The notes under the pieces were generated by a model that saw only the letters and a list, made by a program, of their open reading frames with translations, made no database searches and was not told the DNA's origin. Both the position numbers and the translations under genes were made by a program. From NCBI GenBank assembly GCA_965202675.1, contig OZ241842.1:620001-684000 (forward strand): a stretch of DNA of 64,000 nt, written 5' to 3'. The DNA comes from CATQHD01 sp965202675. GTDB taxonomy: Bacteria; Actinomycetota; Acidimicrobiia; Spongiisociales; Spongiisociaceae. Below, piece after piece: positions 43,440 through 51,836 of this stretch (its first letter is position 1; the number at the start of each line of letters is the position of its first letter).

Positions 43440-44312
43440 CTAGAAGTCGAAGAGGGAGCAGGCGGTTCCTCCGCGAACGGCGGACCGCTCTTCGGGGGTC
43501 AGGCCGGGGAGGTAACGGTCGACCAGGGAGAGCACCGCGCCGTATCCGGGGTTCTCCTTGATCCATGGCCAGTCGGAGGCGTTGAGCATGCGGCGGGCGC
43601 CGAAGGCGGCGTAGATCCGGTCCACCACCTCCTGGAGGTCGGGGTGGGGGTAGGGCGTCCGGGTGAAGGCGTACTGGCCCGACGCGTGCACGTATAGGTC
43701 GTCGGGGTGATCGGCGGCCAGCTGCTCGATCAGCTCCAGGGAGTCGGGGGGCAGGGGGATGTCGAAGCGGGGGCGCCGGTGCTCGTCGACGGTCAGCTCC
43801 ATCCAGATGTCGGGGCAGAAACCCAGATGGTTGAGCACTACTTTCAGACCCGGCAGGAGCTTCATCGCCCCGTCGAGCAGGCGCACCTGACCGGGCGAAC
43901 CGTAGAACCACACCTTCATCCCCAGCTCCCGCATGGCTTCCAGGACGGGGAACACCTCCAGCGACTCGGGCGCCTGGCCGGCCTCTCCCCCGAACCCGTA
44001 GAACCGCAGGCCCTGGATCCCCGCCTGTTCGGCCCGGCGGGCAACCTGTCCGGCGCCGTCTGCGGCCTCCGAATCGTAGACTCCCACCCCGGCGAAGCGC
44101 CCCGGATGGGCCGCCAGGAGCTCCGCCAGGTATTCGTCGCGGGCCGAGAGCGGGATCACCACCGCGTTGTCCACCCCCGCCCCGTCCATGGCCTCCAACA
44201 GCTCCTCGGCCGGCTCCTCCCGCTCGGACGGCGCCATCCCGTCGAACACGAGACGGGGGTAAGCCCCGCTCCGGGCCTTGAAAAGATGCAGGTGGGCGTC
44301 TACCACGGCCAT
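43440..44312 (-). CDS. Metal-dependent amidohydrolase (amidohydrolase 2 family)
   Basis: 290 residues. TIM-barrel hydrolase of the type that includes decarboxylases and lactonases: metal motif VVDAHLHLFK at the N-terminus, KVVLNHLGF, LYVHASGQYAF and the catalytic Asp in LNASDWPWIKENPGY. The substrate is unknown. It is two bases downstream of the alpha/beta hydrolase gene, at the end of the peptide-transporter operon, so it likely acts on an imported or released compound. Confidence 0.88.
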   Translation of the reverse strand: MAVVDAHLHLFKARSGAYPRLVFDGMAPSEREEPAEELLEAMDGAGVDNAVVIPLSARDEYLAELLAAHPGRFAGVGVYDSEAADGAGQVARRAEQAGIQGLRFYGFGGEAGQAPESLEVFPVLEAMRELGMKVWFYGSPGQVRLLDGAMKLLPGLKVVLNHLGFCPDIWMELTVDEHRRPRFDIPLPPDSLELIEQLAADHPDDLYVHASGQYAFTRTPYPHPDLQEVVDRIYAAFGARRMLNASDWPWIKENPGYGAVLSLVDRYLPGLTPEERSAVRGGTACSLFDF

Positions 44313-44313
44313 G

Positions 44314-45045
44314 TCAGGAAACCTCCTTTTCCCGGGGTTCCTCCCCCGGTTCCGTTCTGCTGCGTTCGGCCGCCGGCCGTCCGGCCCGCGCCGCCTCGAT
44401 CTGCTCGGCGCGCCCGCTGATCCACGACAGGTGATAGGGCGTCAGGTACCGGCGCAGGAACATCATCATGTGCTCGGCCAGCCGGGGCTGATCCGCCAGG
44501 AGCGCCGGACCGGACAAATCCGAAGCCCCGGTGACCTCCAGCTTCTGACCCCTCATCCTGGGATAGATGAAGCCGGCCTGCCGTCCGGCCTCCCGGTTCA
44601 GCGCGCCCCTGAGTACCAGGCGCATCGCCGGGCGCGTGCTGCGCCAGTCGATGCTCTTCGGCGCCTGCGGAAGGGGAGAGATCATCACCTGCACCGGCGC
44701 CCCGCATCCGCCGTCCAAGAACAGCATGGTCTCGGTGACCGAACCGTAGGACACCAGCGCCGCCGGGCCGAACGAGGCGGTGATCTCCCCCAGCATCGCC
44801 GTCATGTCCTCCCGGAGGGCGGCGGGTTCGGGATCCCCGTCGGACAGGCCGTGGCCCCTGAGCTCCATGCTGATCACCCGCAATCCTTGGGCGGCCACCT
44901 GCGCCGTCAGCGGACCCCACGCGTCGAGATCGTCCCCCAGATCATGGACGAACACCGCCGCCGGACCGTTCCGCGGCCACTCGTGGCCCCGGAGGACCAG
45001 CCCGTCGGGGAGCCGGACCGCCACCGGAACGGCGCCCGTTCCCAT
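44314..45045 (-). CDS. Alpha/beta-hydrolase-like protein
   Basis: 243 residues from ATG 45043-45045, which overlaps the oppD stop by one base (TGATG). AVFVHDLGDDLDAWGPL, GLRVISMELRGHGLSDGDPE and AALVSYGSVTETML resemble the oxyanion, beta-strand and nucleophile regions of esterase-type hydrolases. The expected nucleophile elbow G-x-S-x-G reads SYGSVTE here, so catalytic competence is uncertain. It ends two bases before the amidohydrolase. Confidence 0.7.
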   Translation of the reverse strand: MGTGAVPVAVRLPDGLVLRGHEWPRNGPAAVFVHDLGDDLDAWGPLTAQVAAQGLRVISMELRGHGLSDGDPEPAALREDMTAMLGEITASFGPAALVSYGSVTETMLFLDGGCGAPVQVMISPLPQAPKSIDWRSTRPAMRLVLRGALNREAGRQAGFIYPRMRGQKLEVTGASDLSGPALLADQPRLAEHMMMFLRRYLTPYHLSWISGRAEQIEAARAGRPAAERSRTEPGEEPREKEVS

Positions 45046-46076
45046 CAGGCGGTGAACGGCTGCGGGTTGAAGCATCGGAAGGTTCGCCCGTCCGGGTCGT
45101 CGGACAGCTCGGGATGTTCGGTCCAGCACCGATCGACAGCGTAGGAGCAGCGGGGGGCGAAGCCGCATCCCGGAGGCATGAGCTGGGGGGGCGGGACCAG
45201 TCCGGGGATGGGATGCAGGCGCTTCCGCTTGACCCCGACCTGCGGGAGGGCCTTGAGCAGACCCTGTGTGTACGGATGGCGGGGGGCCTCGAACAGCTCG
45301 TCGACCGGCGCCTCCTCCACGATCTCCCCTGCGTACATGACCGCCACCCGGTCGGCCACCGCCGCCACCACCGCCAGGTCGTGGGTGATCAGCAGCATCG
45401 ACATGTTCCGCCGGCGCTGCTCGTTGATCAGCTGGTCGAGGATCTGCGCCTGGACGGTCACGTCGAGGGCGGTGGTCGGCTCGTCGGCGATCAGGATGTC
45501 GGGGTCGAGCACCAGGGCCATGGCGATCATGACCCGCTGGCGCATACCCCCGGAGAGCTGGTGCGGGTAGGAGTCGAGCCGGGTGACGGGGTCGGGAAGC
45601 CCCACCTTGGCGAGCGCCTCCCCGGCCATCCGGCGGGCCTCCGACCGGCTCACCTCCCGGTGGGAGCGGATGACCTCGGTTATCACGTCCCCCACCGTGA
45701 ACACCGGATCCAGGGAGGTGAGGGGGTCCTGGAAGATCATCGAGATGGAGTCGGAGCGGAGCCGCCGCATCTGGCGGCTCTTCAGCCGGAGCAGGTCCCG
45801 GCCCTTGAAGACGATCCTGCCTTCGCTCACATGCACCGGCGGGGTGGGAAGCAGGCGCATGATGGACAGCGCGGTGATGCTCTTGCCGCAGCCGCTCTCC
45901 CCCACCAGGCACAGGACCTCGTCGGGGTATATGTCCAGCGACAGATCCCGCACCACGTCGAAGGTCTCCCCCCCGGCGGTCACCGCGGTTCGGAGGCCCC
46001 GTACGGACAGCAGCGGCCGTCCGTCCGGGTCGGATGCGGAGGCGGTCCCGTCCGGCCGGTCCGCCGGCGCCGGCAC
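45045..46076 (-). CDS. Oligopeptide/dipeptide ABC transporter ATP-binding protein (OppD/DppD type)
   Basis: 343 residues from GTG 46074-46076, placed two bases after the oppB stop. Walker A GESGCGKSITALSIMRL, Q-loop IFQDPLTSLDPV, signature LSGGMRQRVMIAMAL and Walker B ILIADEPTTALDVTVQ. The C-terminal oligo_HPY Cys cluster (CGFAPRCSYAVDRCWTEH...CFN) is present. It energises the OppB/OppC pore, probably together with the OppF-like protein at 39931. Confidence 0.94.
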   Translation of the reverse strand: MPAPADRPDGTASASDPDGRPLLSVRGLRTAVTAGGETFDVVRDLSLDIYPDEVLCLVGESGCGKSITALSIMRLLPTPPVHVSEGRIVFKGRDLLRLKSRQMRRLRSDSISMIFQDPLTSLDPVFTVGDVITEVIRSHREVSRSEARRMAGEALAKVGLPDPVTRLDSYPHQLSGGMRQRVMIAMALVLDPDILIADEPTTALDVTVQAQILDQLINEQRRRNMSMLLITHDLAVVAAVADRVAVMYAGEIVEEAPVDELFEAPRHPYTQGLLKALPQVGVKRKRLHPIPGLVPPPQLMPPGCGFAPRCSYAVDRCWTEHPELSDDPDGRTFRCFNPQPFTA

Positions 46077-46078
46077 CG

Positions 46079-46996
46079 TCAGGCCCTCCTCAGCCGGGGG
46101 TTGACCATCGTGTAGCCCACGTCGGCCAGCCAGTTGCCCAGCAGCACGAGGGTAACCAGCACCAGCGAGAAGAACTGGGCCACCGGGTAATCCCGCCGCA
46201 GCACCGCGTTTACCAACACCTGGCCCAGGCCGGGCCACCCGAATATGGTCTCCACCACCAGGGCGTACCCGACGATCTGGCCGATGCGCAGCCCGGCCAG
46301 GGACACGATCGGCACCAGGGCGTTGCGGAACACGTGCCGCCCGATCACCGACGCCTCCGCCAGCCCGCCCGCCCGCAGGGTGCGCACGAAGTCCTGGTTG
46401 AGGTTCTCCAGCATGGCCGAGCGGGTCATCCGCACCGTCAGCGCGATTCCCTCCATGGCCAGCACGACCGCCGGCAGCACCAGCTGCCGGGGGCTGCAGC
46501 AGCCCGCCGACGGGAACCATCCCAGCACCGTGGCGAACAGCCACACCGCCAGCAGCGCCAGCCAGAAGTTGGGCACCGCCATACCCGCCACGGAGAAGGT
46601 CATTATCCCCCCGTCCCACCAGGAGTTCCGCCGGAGGGATGCCAGCATCCCCAGCGGGATGCCGACCGCGAACACCAGCAGGAAGGCCGCCGCCCCCAGG
46701 ATCAGGCTGTTGCGCCCGTGGTTGAGCAGCAGGTCGGAGATCTGGGCGTTGTTGGTCAGCGAAGTGCCCAGATCGCCGCCGAGGACCCGCCCGATGTAGT
46801 TGAAATACTGCTGGTAGATGGGGTCGTTCAATCCCAGCTGGTCCTTGAAGGCCTCCCGCTGCTCGTAGGTGGCCGAAGCCGGCAGCCGGGCGGCGGTGAC
46901 GTCTCCCCCCGACAGCCGGATGGCGTAGAACACGGCGATCGACGACAGCACCAGCACCACCACCATGTAGACGGTGCGGGCCGCCAGGTTCTTCAT
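46079..46996 (-). CDS. Peptide ABC transporter permease (OppB/DppB type)
   Basis: 305 residues with six predicted helices. The N-terminal TMP domain (LAARTVYMVVVLVLSSIAVFYAIRL) and LGLNDPIYQQYFNYIGRVLGGDLGTSLT are typical of DppB. The EAA loop is LRAGGLAEASVIGRHVFRNALVP, which contacts the ATPases. The ATG overlaps the oppC stop by ATGA. Confidence 0.94.
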   Translation of the reverse strand: MKNLAARTVYMVVVLVLSSIAVFYAIRLSGGDVTAARLPASATYEQREAFKDQLGLNDPIYQQYFNYIGRVLGGDLGTSLTNNAQISDLLLNHGRNSLILGAAAFLLVFAVGIPLGMLASLRRNSWWDGGIMTFSVAGMAVPNFWLALLAVWLFATVLGWFPSAGCCSPRQLVLPAVVLAMEGIALTVRMTRSAMLENLNQDFVRTLRAGGLAEASVIGRHVFRNALVPIVSLAGLRIGQIVGYALVVETIFGWPGLGQVLVNAVLRRDYPVAQFFSLVLVTLVLLGNWLADVGYTMVNPRLRRA

Positions 46997-47934
46997 GAGC
47001 TCTCCACCCCTTTGGCCTCATGCCGCAGCCGGGGGTCGAACACATCCCGCAGACCGTCGCCGATCAGGGAAACCGCCAACACCAGCATCACGATCGCCAG
47101 ACCGGGAATGGTCGCCTCCCAGTGGTTGTCCCGCAGATGATTGCGGCCGTCGGACACCATCCCCCCCAGGCTGGGAGTGGGGGGCTGGGCGCCCAGCCCG
47201 ATGAAGGAGAGGGCCGCCTCGGCGATGATCGCCACCGCTACGTAATAGGAGGCCAGCACCAGGGCGGGGGCCAGGATGTTGGGAAACAGGTGGCGGAACA
47301 TTATCCGGAGCGTGGAGAGGCCGCCCGCCCGCGCCGCCTCGATGAACTCCCGTTCGCTCAGGGCCAGCACCTCTCCCCGCACCACCCGGGCGATGGCCGC
47401 GGTGTTGACCAGCCCCACCGCCAGAATCACCGGAAACAGCCCCCCGCCCAGGCCGCCGGCCAGCAGCACCGCCACCAGGATCAGGGGGAAACCCCACACG
47501 AAGTCCACCACCCCCCGGATGGTGCGGTCGCGCCAGCCGCCCAGGTAGCCGCCGAACATCCCCAGCAGCAGCCCCATGATCAGGGCCAGCACGGTAACCC
47601 CGGCCGCCACCAGCAGGCTGACCCGGACGCCGACGAACAGCCGGGCGGCGACGTCGCGGCCCAGATGGTCGGTGCCCAGCAGATGACCGGGGGCGCCCGG
47701 CGGCAGATGGATGTCCCGGAAGCTCTGCAGGGTGTGGTCCACCCCGGAGACGATCGGCCCCAGGACCCCCGCCGCCGCCGTCAGTATCCCCAGGGCGCTG
47801 CCGATCAACAGCAGCTTGTTGCGGCGCATCCGGCGCAGGGCGGAACGGAAGGCCCCCGCATGCCGGCCCGCCTCGTACTCGGCCAGCCGGTCGTTCCAAG
47901 CCTCGATCCGGGCGGGCCCCGTATCCGACGCCAC
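46993..47934 (-). CDS. Peptide ABC transporter permease (OppC/DppC type)
   Basis: 313 residues from GTG 47932-47934. Six helices, with the family motif PGHLLGTDHLGRDVAARLFVGVRVSLLV after the first. The EAA loop is ARAGGLSTLRIMFRHLFPNILAP, and the C-terminus holds GAQPPTPSLGGMVSDGRNHL. Partner of OppB. It sits 60 bases downstream of the binding-protein gene. Confidence 0.94.
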   Translation of the reverse strand: MASDTGPARIEAWNDRLAEYEAGRHAGAFRSALRRMRRNKLLLIGSALGILTAAAGVLGPIVSGVDHTLQSFRDIHLPPGAPGHLLGTDHLGRDVAARLFVGVRVSLLVAAGVTVLALIMGLLLGMFGGYLGGWRDRTIRGVVDFVWGFPLILVAVLLAGGLGGGLFPVILAVGLVNTAAIARVVRGEVLALSEREFIEAARAGGLSTLRIMFRHLFPNILAPALVLASYYVAVAIIAEAALSFIGLGAQPPTPSLGGMVSDGRNHLRDNHWEATIPGLAIVMLVLAVSLIGDGLRDVFDPRLRHEAKGVESS

Positions 47935-47994
47935 CGGTCTACCGGATCAGCGAGGGGGGCGGCCCGCCGTCCGCCCCCCTGTCGAACACCGGAC

Positions 47995-49815
47995 TCAGGC
48001 CTCGATCCAGGTGTCGTTGTAGTAGGGGTACAGGTTCCATACGAAAGGCTGCCATCCGTGGACCCGGTTGTGATGAACGAACGTGGCGTTCTGGTTCATC
48101 AGCGGCAGATAGGGCAGCTCCTCCGCCCAGGCCAGCTGGAAGGCCGAGGAGGCGGCCTGCGCCTCCTCTTCGGTGGCCGACGACTGCCAGTCGGCGATGG
48201 CGGCGTCGATGCGGGGCTCTACGGCGTGGGAGAAATTGGGCACCGGAACGGTGGCCGAGCTGCTGAACAGGATCAACACGTCCAGCGGGATGGGCCACAG
48301 CCAGAAGAACAGGGACATCTCCGCCGAGTCCCTTCCGGGAGCGCTTATCTCGGCGAAATGGAGCGCCCGGTCGATCACGTCCAGATTGGCGCGCACCCCC
48401 ACCTGGGAGAACTGGGCGGCCACCGCCTCCGCCACGACCCTCTGGGTGGTCTCGTCCTCCACCGCATACCGGAACTCGAACTTCACGCCGTTGCGCTCGC
48501 GCACCCCGTCGGAGCCCATCGTCCATCCGGCCTCGTCCAGCTTCTGGTTGGCCAGATCCATATCGAACTGGTTGAACTGCTCCACCGCCGGGTCGTACTG
48601 GCGGTCGGTGACGGGGAACGGCCCGTAGGTGGGGGCGCCGTTGCCGTACAGGATGGCCTGCACCATCCCCTCCCGATCCAGCGCGTGGGACAGCCCCTGG
48701 CGGGTCAGCCGGTCGCCGAAGAACTCTTCGTAGTCCCGGTTCATCGCCAGGTGGTAGCCCGACCATTCGGGGTGGCGGATCACGGTTAGGTCCGGATTGG
48801 ACTCCAGCCGGCCGATGTCCTGGTGCTGCGGGTTGATCAGCGTGTCGATGTCGCCGTTCTCCAGCTGGGTGGCCCGCTGGCCGCCTTCGGTGATCACCGA
48901 CCAGCGGATGGCGTCCAGGTAGGCGGTCCCCTTGTTCTCGAAGAACGGAGTCAGGGTTCCCGGGTAATCCTCCCAGCGGCGCACCAGCACGTGGCTGCCC
49001 GGCACCCACTCCTCGTGGGTGAACGGACCGGTGCCGTCGACCACTTCGGTTCCGTAGGTGGAGCCGGCGTCCAGGGAGCCGTCGTCCAGCACGGTGAGTT
49101 CCTTCCAGGTATCAATGTTGATGATCCGCCAGTAGCCGGTCTTGTGCGGACCGAGCGTCCCCAACCAGGCGTTCTTCATCTTCACGATCACCTCGTTGCC
49201 GTCCGCCTCGTAGGTGTCCACCGGGGCGGCCAGACCGGCGACGAAGCTGTACTGCTGCACCGACCGGTAGAACTCCGCCACCATCTCGGCGTCGATCGTC
49301 CCGCCCGAATGCGACAGTTTGCCTTCGGGGATCGTGAACCGGTACTCCAAGCCGTCGTCGGAAACCGACCAAGCGGAGGCGAACTGGGGAACCGACGACC
49401 CGTCCGGGGCGTTGGTGAGGATCGCCTCGTAGACCGCGAAGAAGGCGGGGTCGTACCAGTTCGTGGTGAGCGGATCGTGCTTCGACACGTCACGGTTGTA
49501 ACCCTCCCGCAGGGTGCCCCCCGTCACCGGCCCCATCATGTCATCCTCCGCAGACGCGGCGGTCGTCTCCGCCGCGGCGGTGGTAACGACCGCGGTCGTC
49601 TCCGCGGCGGGTGCCGCCGCGGTGCCGGCCCTGGTGGTCGGAGCGGGTTCGTCGTCGCCGCAGGCGGCCAGGATCGAAGCCGCCGCGGTCACGCCGACTC
49701 CGGCGGCGCCCAGCATCTTCATGAACCGGCGCCTGCTGATCTGCCTGGCCTTGTATTGCTCGGTGAGCTCGTTCACCGTGGGTTCCAGATCCGGGCCCTT
49801 CCGAGAATCGTCCAT
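47995..49815 (-). CDS. Peptide ABC transporter substrate-binding lipoprotein (Tat-type signal)
   Basis: 606 residues. The signal region has twin arginines and a lipobox: SRRRFMKMLGAAGVG... ending LAACG, then an Ala/Thr-rich linker. The SBP_bac_5 domain follows (VTGGTLREGYNRDVSKHDPL...YDPAFFAVYEAILT, SYGTE/GTGPFTHEEW, FNQFDMDLANQKLDEAGW). It should bind oligopeptides or similar solutes outside the membrane. First gene of the oppA-C-B-D-hydrolase-amidohydrolase operon, starting at ATG 49815 with GGAGGAGGAAC upstream. Confidence 0.94.
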   Translation of the reverse strand: MDDSRKGPDLEPTVNELTEQYKARQISRRRFMKMLGAAGVGVTAAASILAACGDDEPAPTTRAGTAAAPAAETTAVVTTAAAETTAASAEDDMMGPVTGGTLREGYNRDVSKHDPLTTNWYDPAFFAVYEAILTNAPDGSSVPQFASAWSVSDDGLEYRFTIPEGKLSHSGGTIDAEMVAEFYRSVQQYSFVAGLAAPVDTYEADGNEVIVKMKNAWLGTLGPHKTGYWRIINIDTWKELTVLDDGSLDAGSTYGTEVVDGTGPFTHEEWVPGSHVLVRRWEDYPGTLTPFFENKGTAYLDAIRWSVITEGGQRATQLENGDIDTLINPQHQDIGRLESNPDLTVIRHPEWSGYHLAMNRDYEEFFGDRLTRQGLSHALDREGMVQAILYGNGAPTYGPFPVTDRQYDPAVEQFNQFDMDLANQKLDEAGWTMGSDGVRERNGVKFEFRYAVEDETTQRVVAEAVAAQFSQVGVRANLDVIDRALHFAEISAPGRDSAEMSLFFWLWPIPLDVLILFSSSATVPVPNFSHAVEPRIDAAIADWQSSATEEEAQAASSAFQLAWAEELPYLPLMNQNATFVHHNRVHGWQPFVWNLYPYYNDTWIEA

Positions 49816-49914
49816 AGTTCCTCCTCCTTATGCACCGGTCAACCGGACGCGGTTGGGAGGTATCTTACCCTTGCACAGCGAGCCGCGCCGCCGAGGACCA
49901 AAGGAGGGATCCAA

Positions 49915-50889
49915 ATGACCAACACAGACCGGGTGCTGGTTACCGGATCGGCGGGGTGCCTGGGCGCTTGGGCTGTCCGCGAGCTGGTGCACGAAGGCAC
50001 CCCTGTAGTCGCCTTCGACATCTCCGACTCCGTCCACCGGCTGCGGCTGCTGCTGGAAGACGACGAGCTCTCACAGGTGACCCTGCGGCGGGGGGACATC
50101 CGGGACGGAGCGGAGGTCGAGCGGGCGGTCCGGGAGGAGGGGATCACCCACATCGTCCACCTGGCCGCCCTGCAGGTGCCCTTCTGCGCCGCCGATCCGG
50201 TCAACGGCTCGCTGGTCAACGTGGCCGGCGCCCTGAACGTGCTGGAAGCGGTGCGCCGCTCGGACGGGCGGGTGCGGGGGGCGGCGTACGCCAGCTCGAT
50301 CGGGGTGTTCGGCCCCGCCTACATGTACGAGGGGGGCAGGGTCTACGACGATTCGCCCGCCGCCCCCGCCACCCTCTACGGCGCCTACAAGCAGGCCAAC
50401 GAGTGGACCGCCCGCATCTACAGCGCCGACTGGGGGGTCGGGTCGGTGGGTCTGCGGCCCTCGGTCATCTACGGCCCGGGGCGCGACCAGGGCCTCACCT
50501 CCGACGCCACCAAGGCCATGCTGGCCGGCGCGGCCGGGGTGTCCGGCCACCTCGGCTACGGCGGGGCGGTCACGTACCAGCACGCCCAGGACGCGGCCGC
50601 CCTGTTCATCGCCGCCGCCCGGTTGGAGCCGGACGCGGCCCTGATCTACAACGTCGGCGGCCCGGTGGCCGAGGCCTCGGAGGTGGCGGCGGCCATCGAT
50701 GCGCACTGCCCCGGCGTGGAGACCACCTACGAAACCGACCCCTTCCCCCTCCCCTCCGTGATCGACGGCGCCGGCCTCGAAGAGGTGATCGACCTGCCGC
50801 AGCGCTCCATCGAAGACGGCATCGCCGGAACCATCGACGACTTCCGCCGGCTGCTGGCGTCCGGCCGCATAGAACCCCCGCCTGGCTGA
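49915..50889 (+). CDS. NAD-dependent epimerase/dehydratase
   Basis: 324 residues from ATG 49915 with AAAGGAGGG upstream. Extended SDR: VTGSAGCLGAWAVRELV (NAD loop G-x-x-G-x-x-G), DISDSVHRLRLLL, HLAALQVPF, active-site Ser in AYASSIGVFGP and Tyr-Lys in YGAYKQANEW. Likely acts on a nucleotide sugar or a related ketone or alcohol. It is divergent from the binding-protein gene, sharing a 99-base promoter region. Confidence 0.92.
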   Translation: MTNTDRVLVTGSAGCLGAWAVRELVHEGTPVVAFDISDSVHRLRLLLEDDELSQVTLRRGDIRDGAEVERAVREEGITHIVHLAALQVPFCAADPVNGSLVNVAGALNVLEAVRRSDGRVRGAAYASSIGVFGPAYMYEGGRVYDDSPAAPATLYGAYKQANEWTARIYSADWGVGSVGLRPSVIYGPGRDQGLTSDATKAMLAGAAGVSGHLGYGGAVTYQHAQDAAALFIAAARLEPDAALIYNVGGPVAEASEVAAAIDAHCPGVETTYETDPFPLPSVIDGAGLEEVIDLPQRSIEDGIAGTIDDFRRLLASGRIEPPPG

Positions 50890-50910
50890 GCGCCGCGCTC
50901 CCCGGCGGCG

Positions 50911-50926
50911 GGCCGGCGTTCCGGCC
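50911..50926. terminator. GC hairpin between convergent genes
   Basis: GGCCGG-CGTT-CCGGCC is a perfect six-pair stem in the 39 bases between the epimerase gene and the Ntn hydrolase gene, which end toward each other. Confidence 0.45.
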
Positions 50927-50928
50927 GG

Positions 50929-51750
50929 CTACCCCGACGGGGGCGCCGCGGCCGGGGTGCGCTCCGACGGGTAGGCGGACAGGAACGCGTCGGCCGCATC
51001 AGGAGACCAGCCGCCGCCCAGAGGAACCTCCAGCTCGAGACGGGGAGAGCCCCCGCAGGGGCGGCCCCGGCTGACCATCAGCTCGGTGACCCCCGCCCGG
51101 CGCCGCAGCACGTAGCTGTACACGGTGGTGTAGAGGCCGTGGCTGCAGACACCGGTGCCGCCCTGATCGTGGCTGCGCAGCAGCTCGAAGACGTCCTCCA
51201 GCGACCCGGCGCGGTCGAGGCGGCGCTGGGCGGAGGCCAACCGGTCCTCGGAGGTGACGGTGTCGTCATTGCCGGGGTGGACGCCCAGCTCGGTGTGGTG
51301 GTTGGTGCGGGCGGCGGGGCCGTCCGGCCGCAGCACCGCCGTCCGGGTGCCCCGCACCTCTACCGCCGCCTGGCTTCGGCCGTCGATCAGCACCAGGTTC
51401 CCCCACAGGTAGGGCCGGGCGGCCGCCGCCTCCTGCACCGCCGCCGCGCCCTCGGCAACGTCCGCCCCCTCCCGCAGGGCGGTCTCCACCAGGTCGTCGT
51501 AGTTGGCGTGACCGTCCAGGGTGCGCACGTTGGAGTCGCAGGCCAGCAACCCGGAGGAGTTGGCGCCGATCGAAAACCCTGAAAATCGGTCCAGAGCCGG
51601 GTCTGATCCCGCCCAGTTGGCGATCCCCTCCACCCCGAAAACCCCCCTCTCCGAGACGATGCGGTCGTCGAAGACGGCCCGCCCGAAGTCCTTGTTCTTG
51701 AACAGCAGGTAGTCGTCCGGCCCCAGCCTCAGAAACCCCGTGGTGCACAC
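50929..51750 (-). CDS. Ntn-type hydrolase/acyltransferase, C45-like
   Basis: 273 residues from GTG. Cys2 directly after the start (MCTTGFLRLG) is the probable nucleophile, as in Ntn amidases. FKNKDFGRAVFDDR, FSIGANSSGLLACDSNV, LWGNLVLIDGRSQAAVEV and RTNHHTELGV match the carcinine hydrolase/penicillin acyltransferase-like C45 group. It would cleave or transfer acyl groups on amides. It is 86 bases downstream of the CocE-type gene, on the same strand. Confidence 0.8.
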   Translation of the reverse strand: MCTTGFLRLGPDDYLLFKNKDFGRAVFDDRIVSERGVFGVEGIANWAGSDPALDRFSGFSIGANSSGLLACDSNVRTLDGHANYDDLVETALREGADVAEGAAAVQEAAAARPYLWGNLVLIDGRSQAAVEVRGTRTAVLRPDGPAARTNHHTELGVHPGNDDTVTSEDRLASAQRRLDRAGSLEDVFELLRSHDQGGTGVCSHGLYTTVYSYVLRRRAGVTELMVSRGRPCGGSPRLELEVPLGGGWSPDAADAFLSAYPSERTPAAAPPSG

Positions 51751-51836
51751 CGCCGCCCCTCCCGCGCCGCTTTCCCGGAAATATTAGGCCCCGCCCCCGG
51801 TCCCCGGGTCGGTATGCCCCGCCCGCTCCTCCGGAG

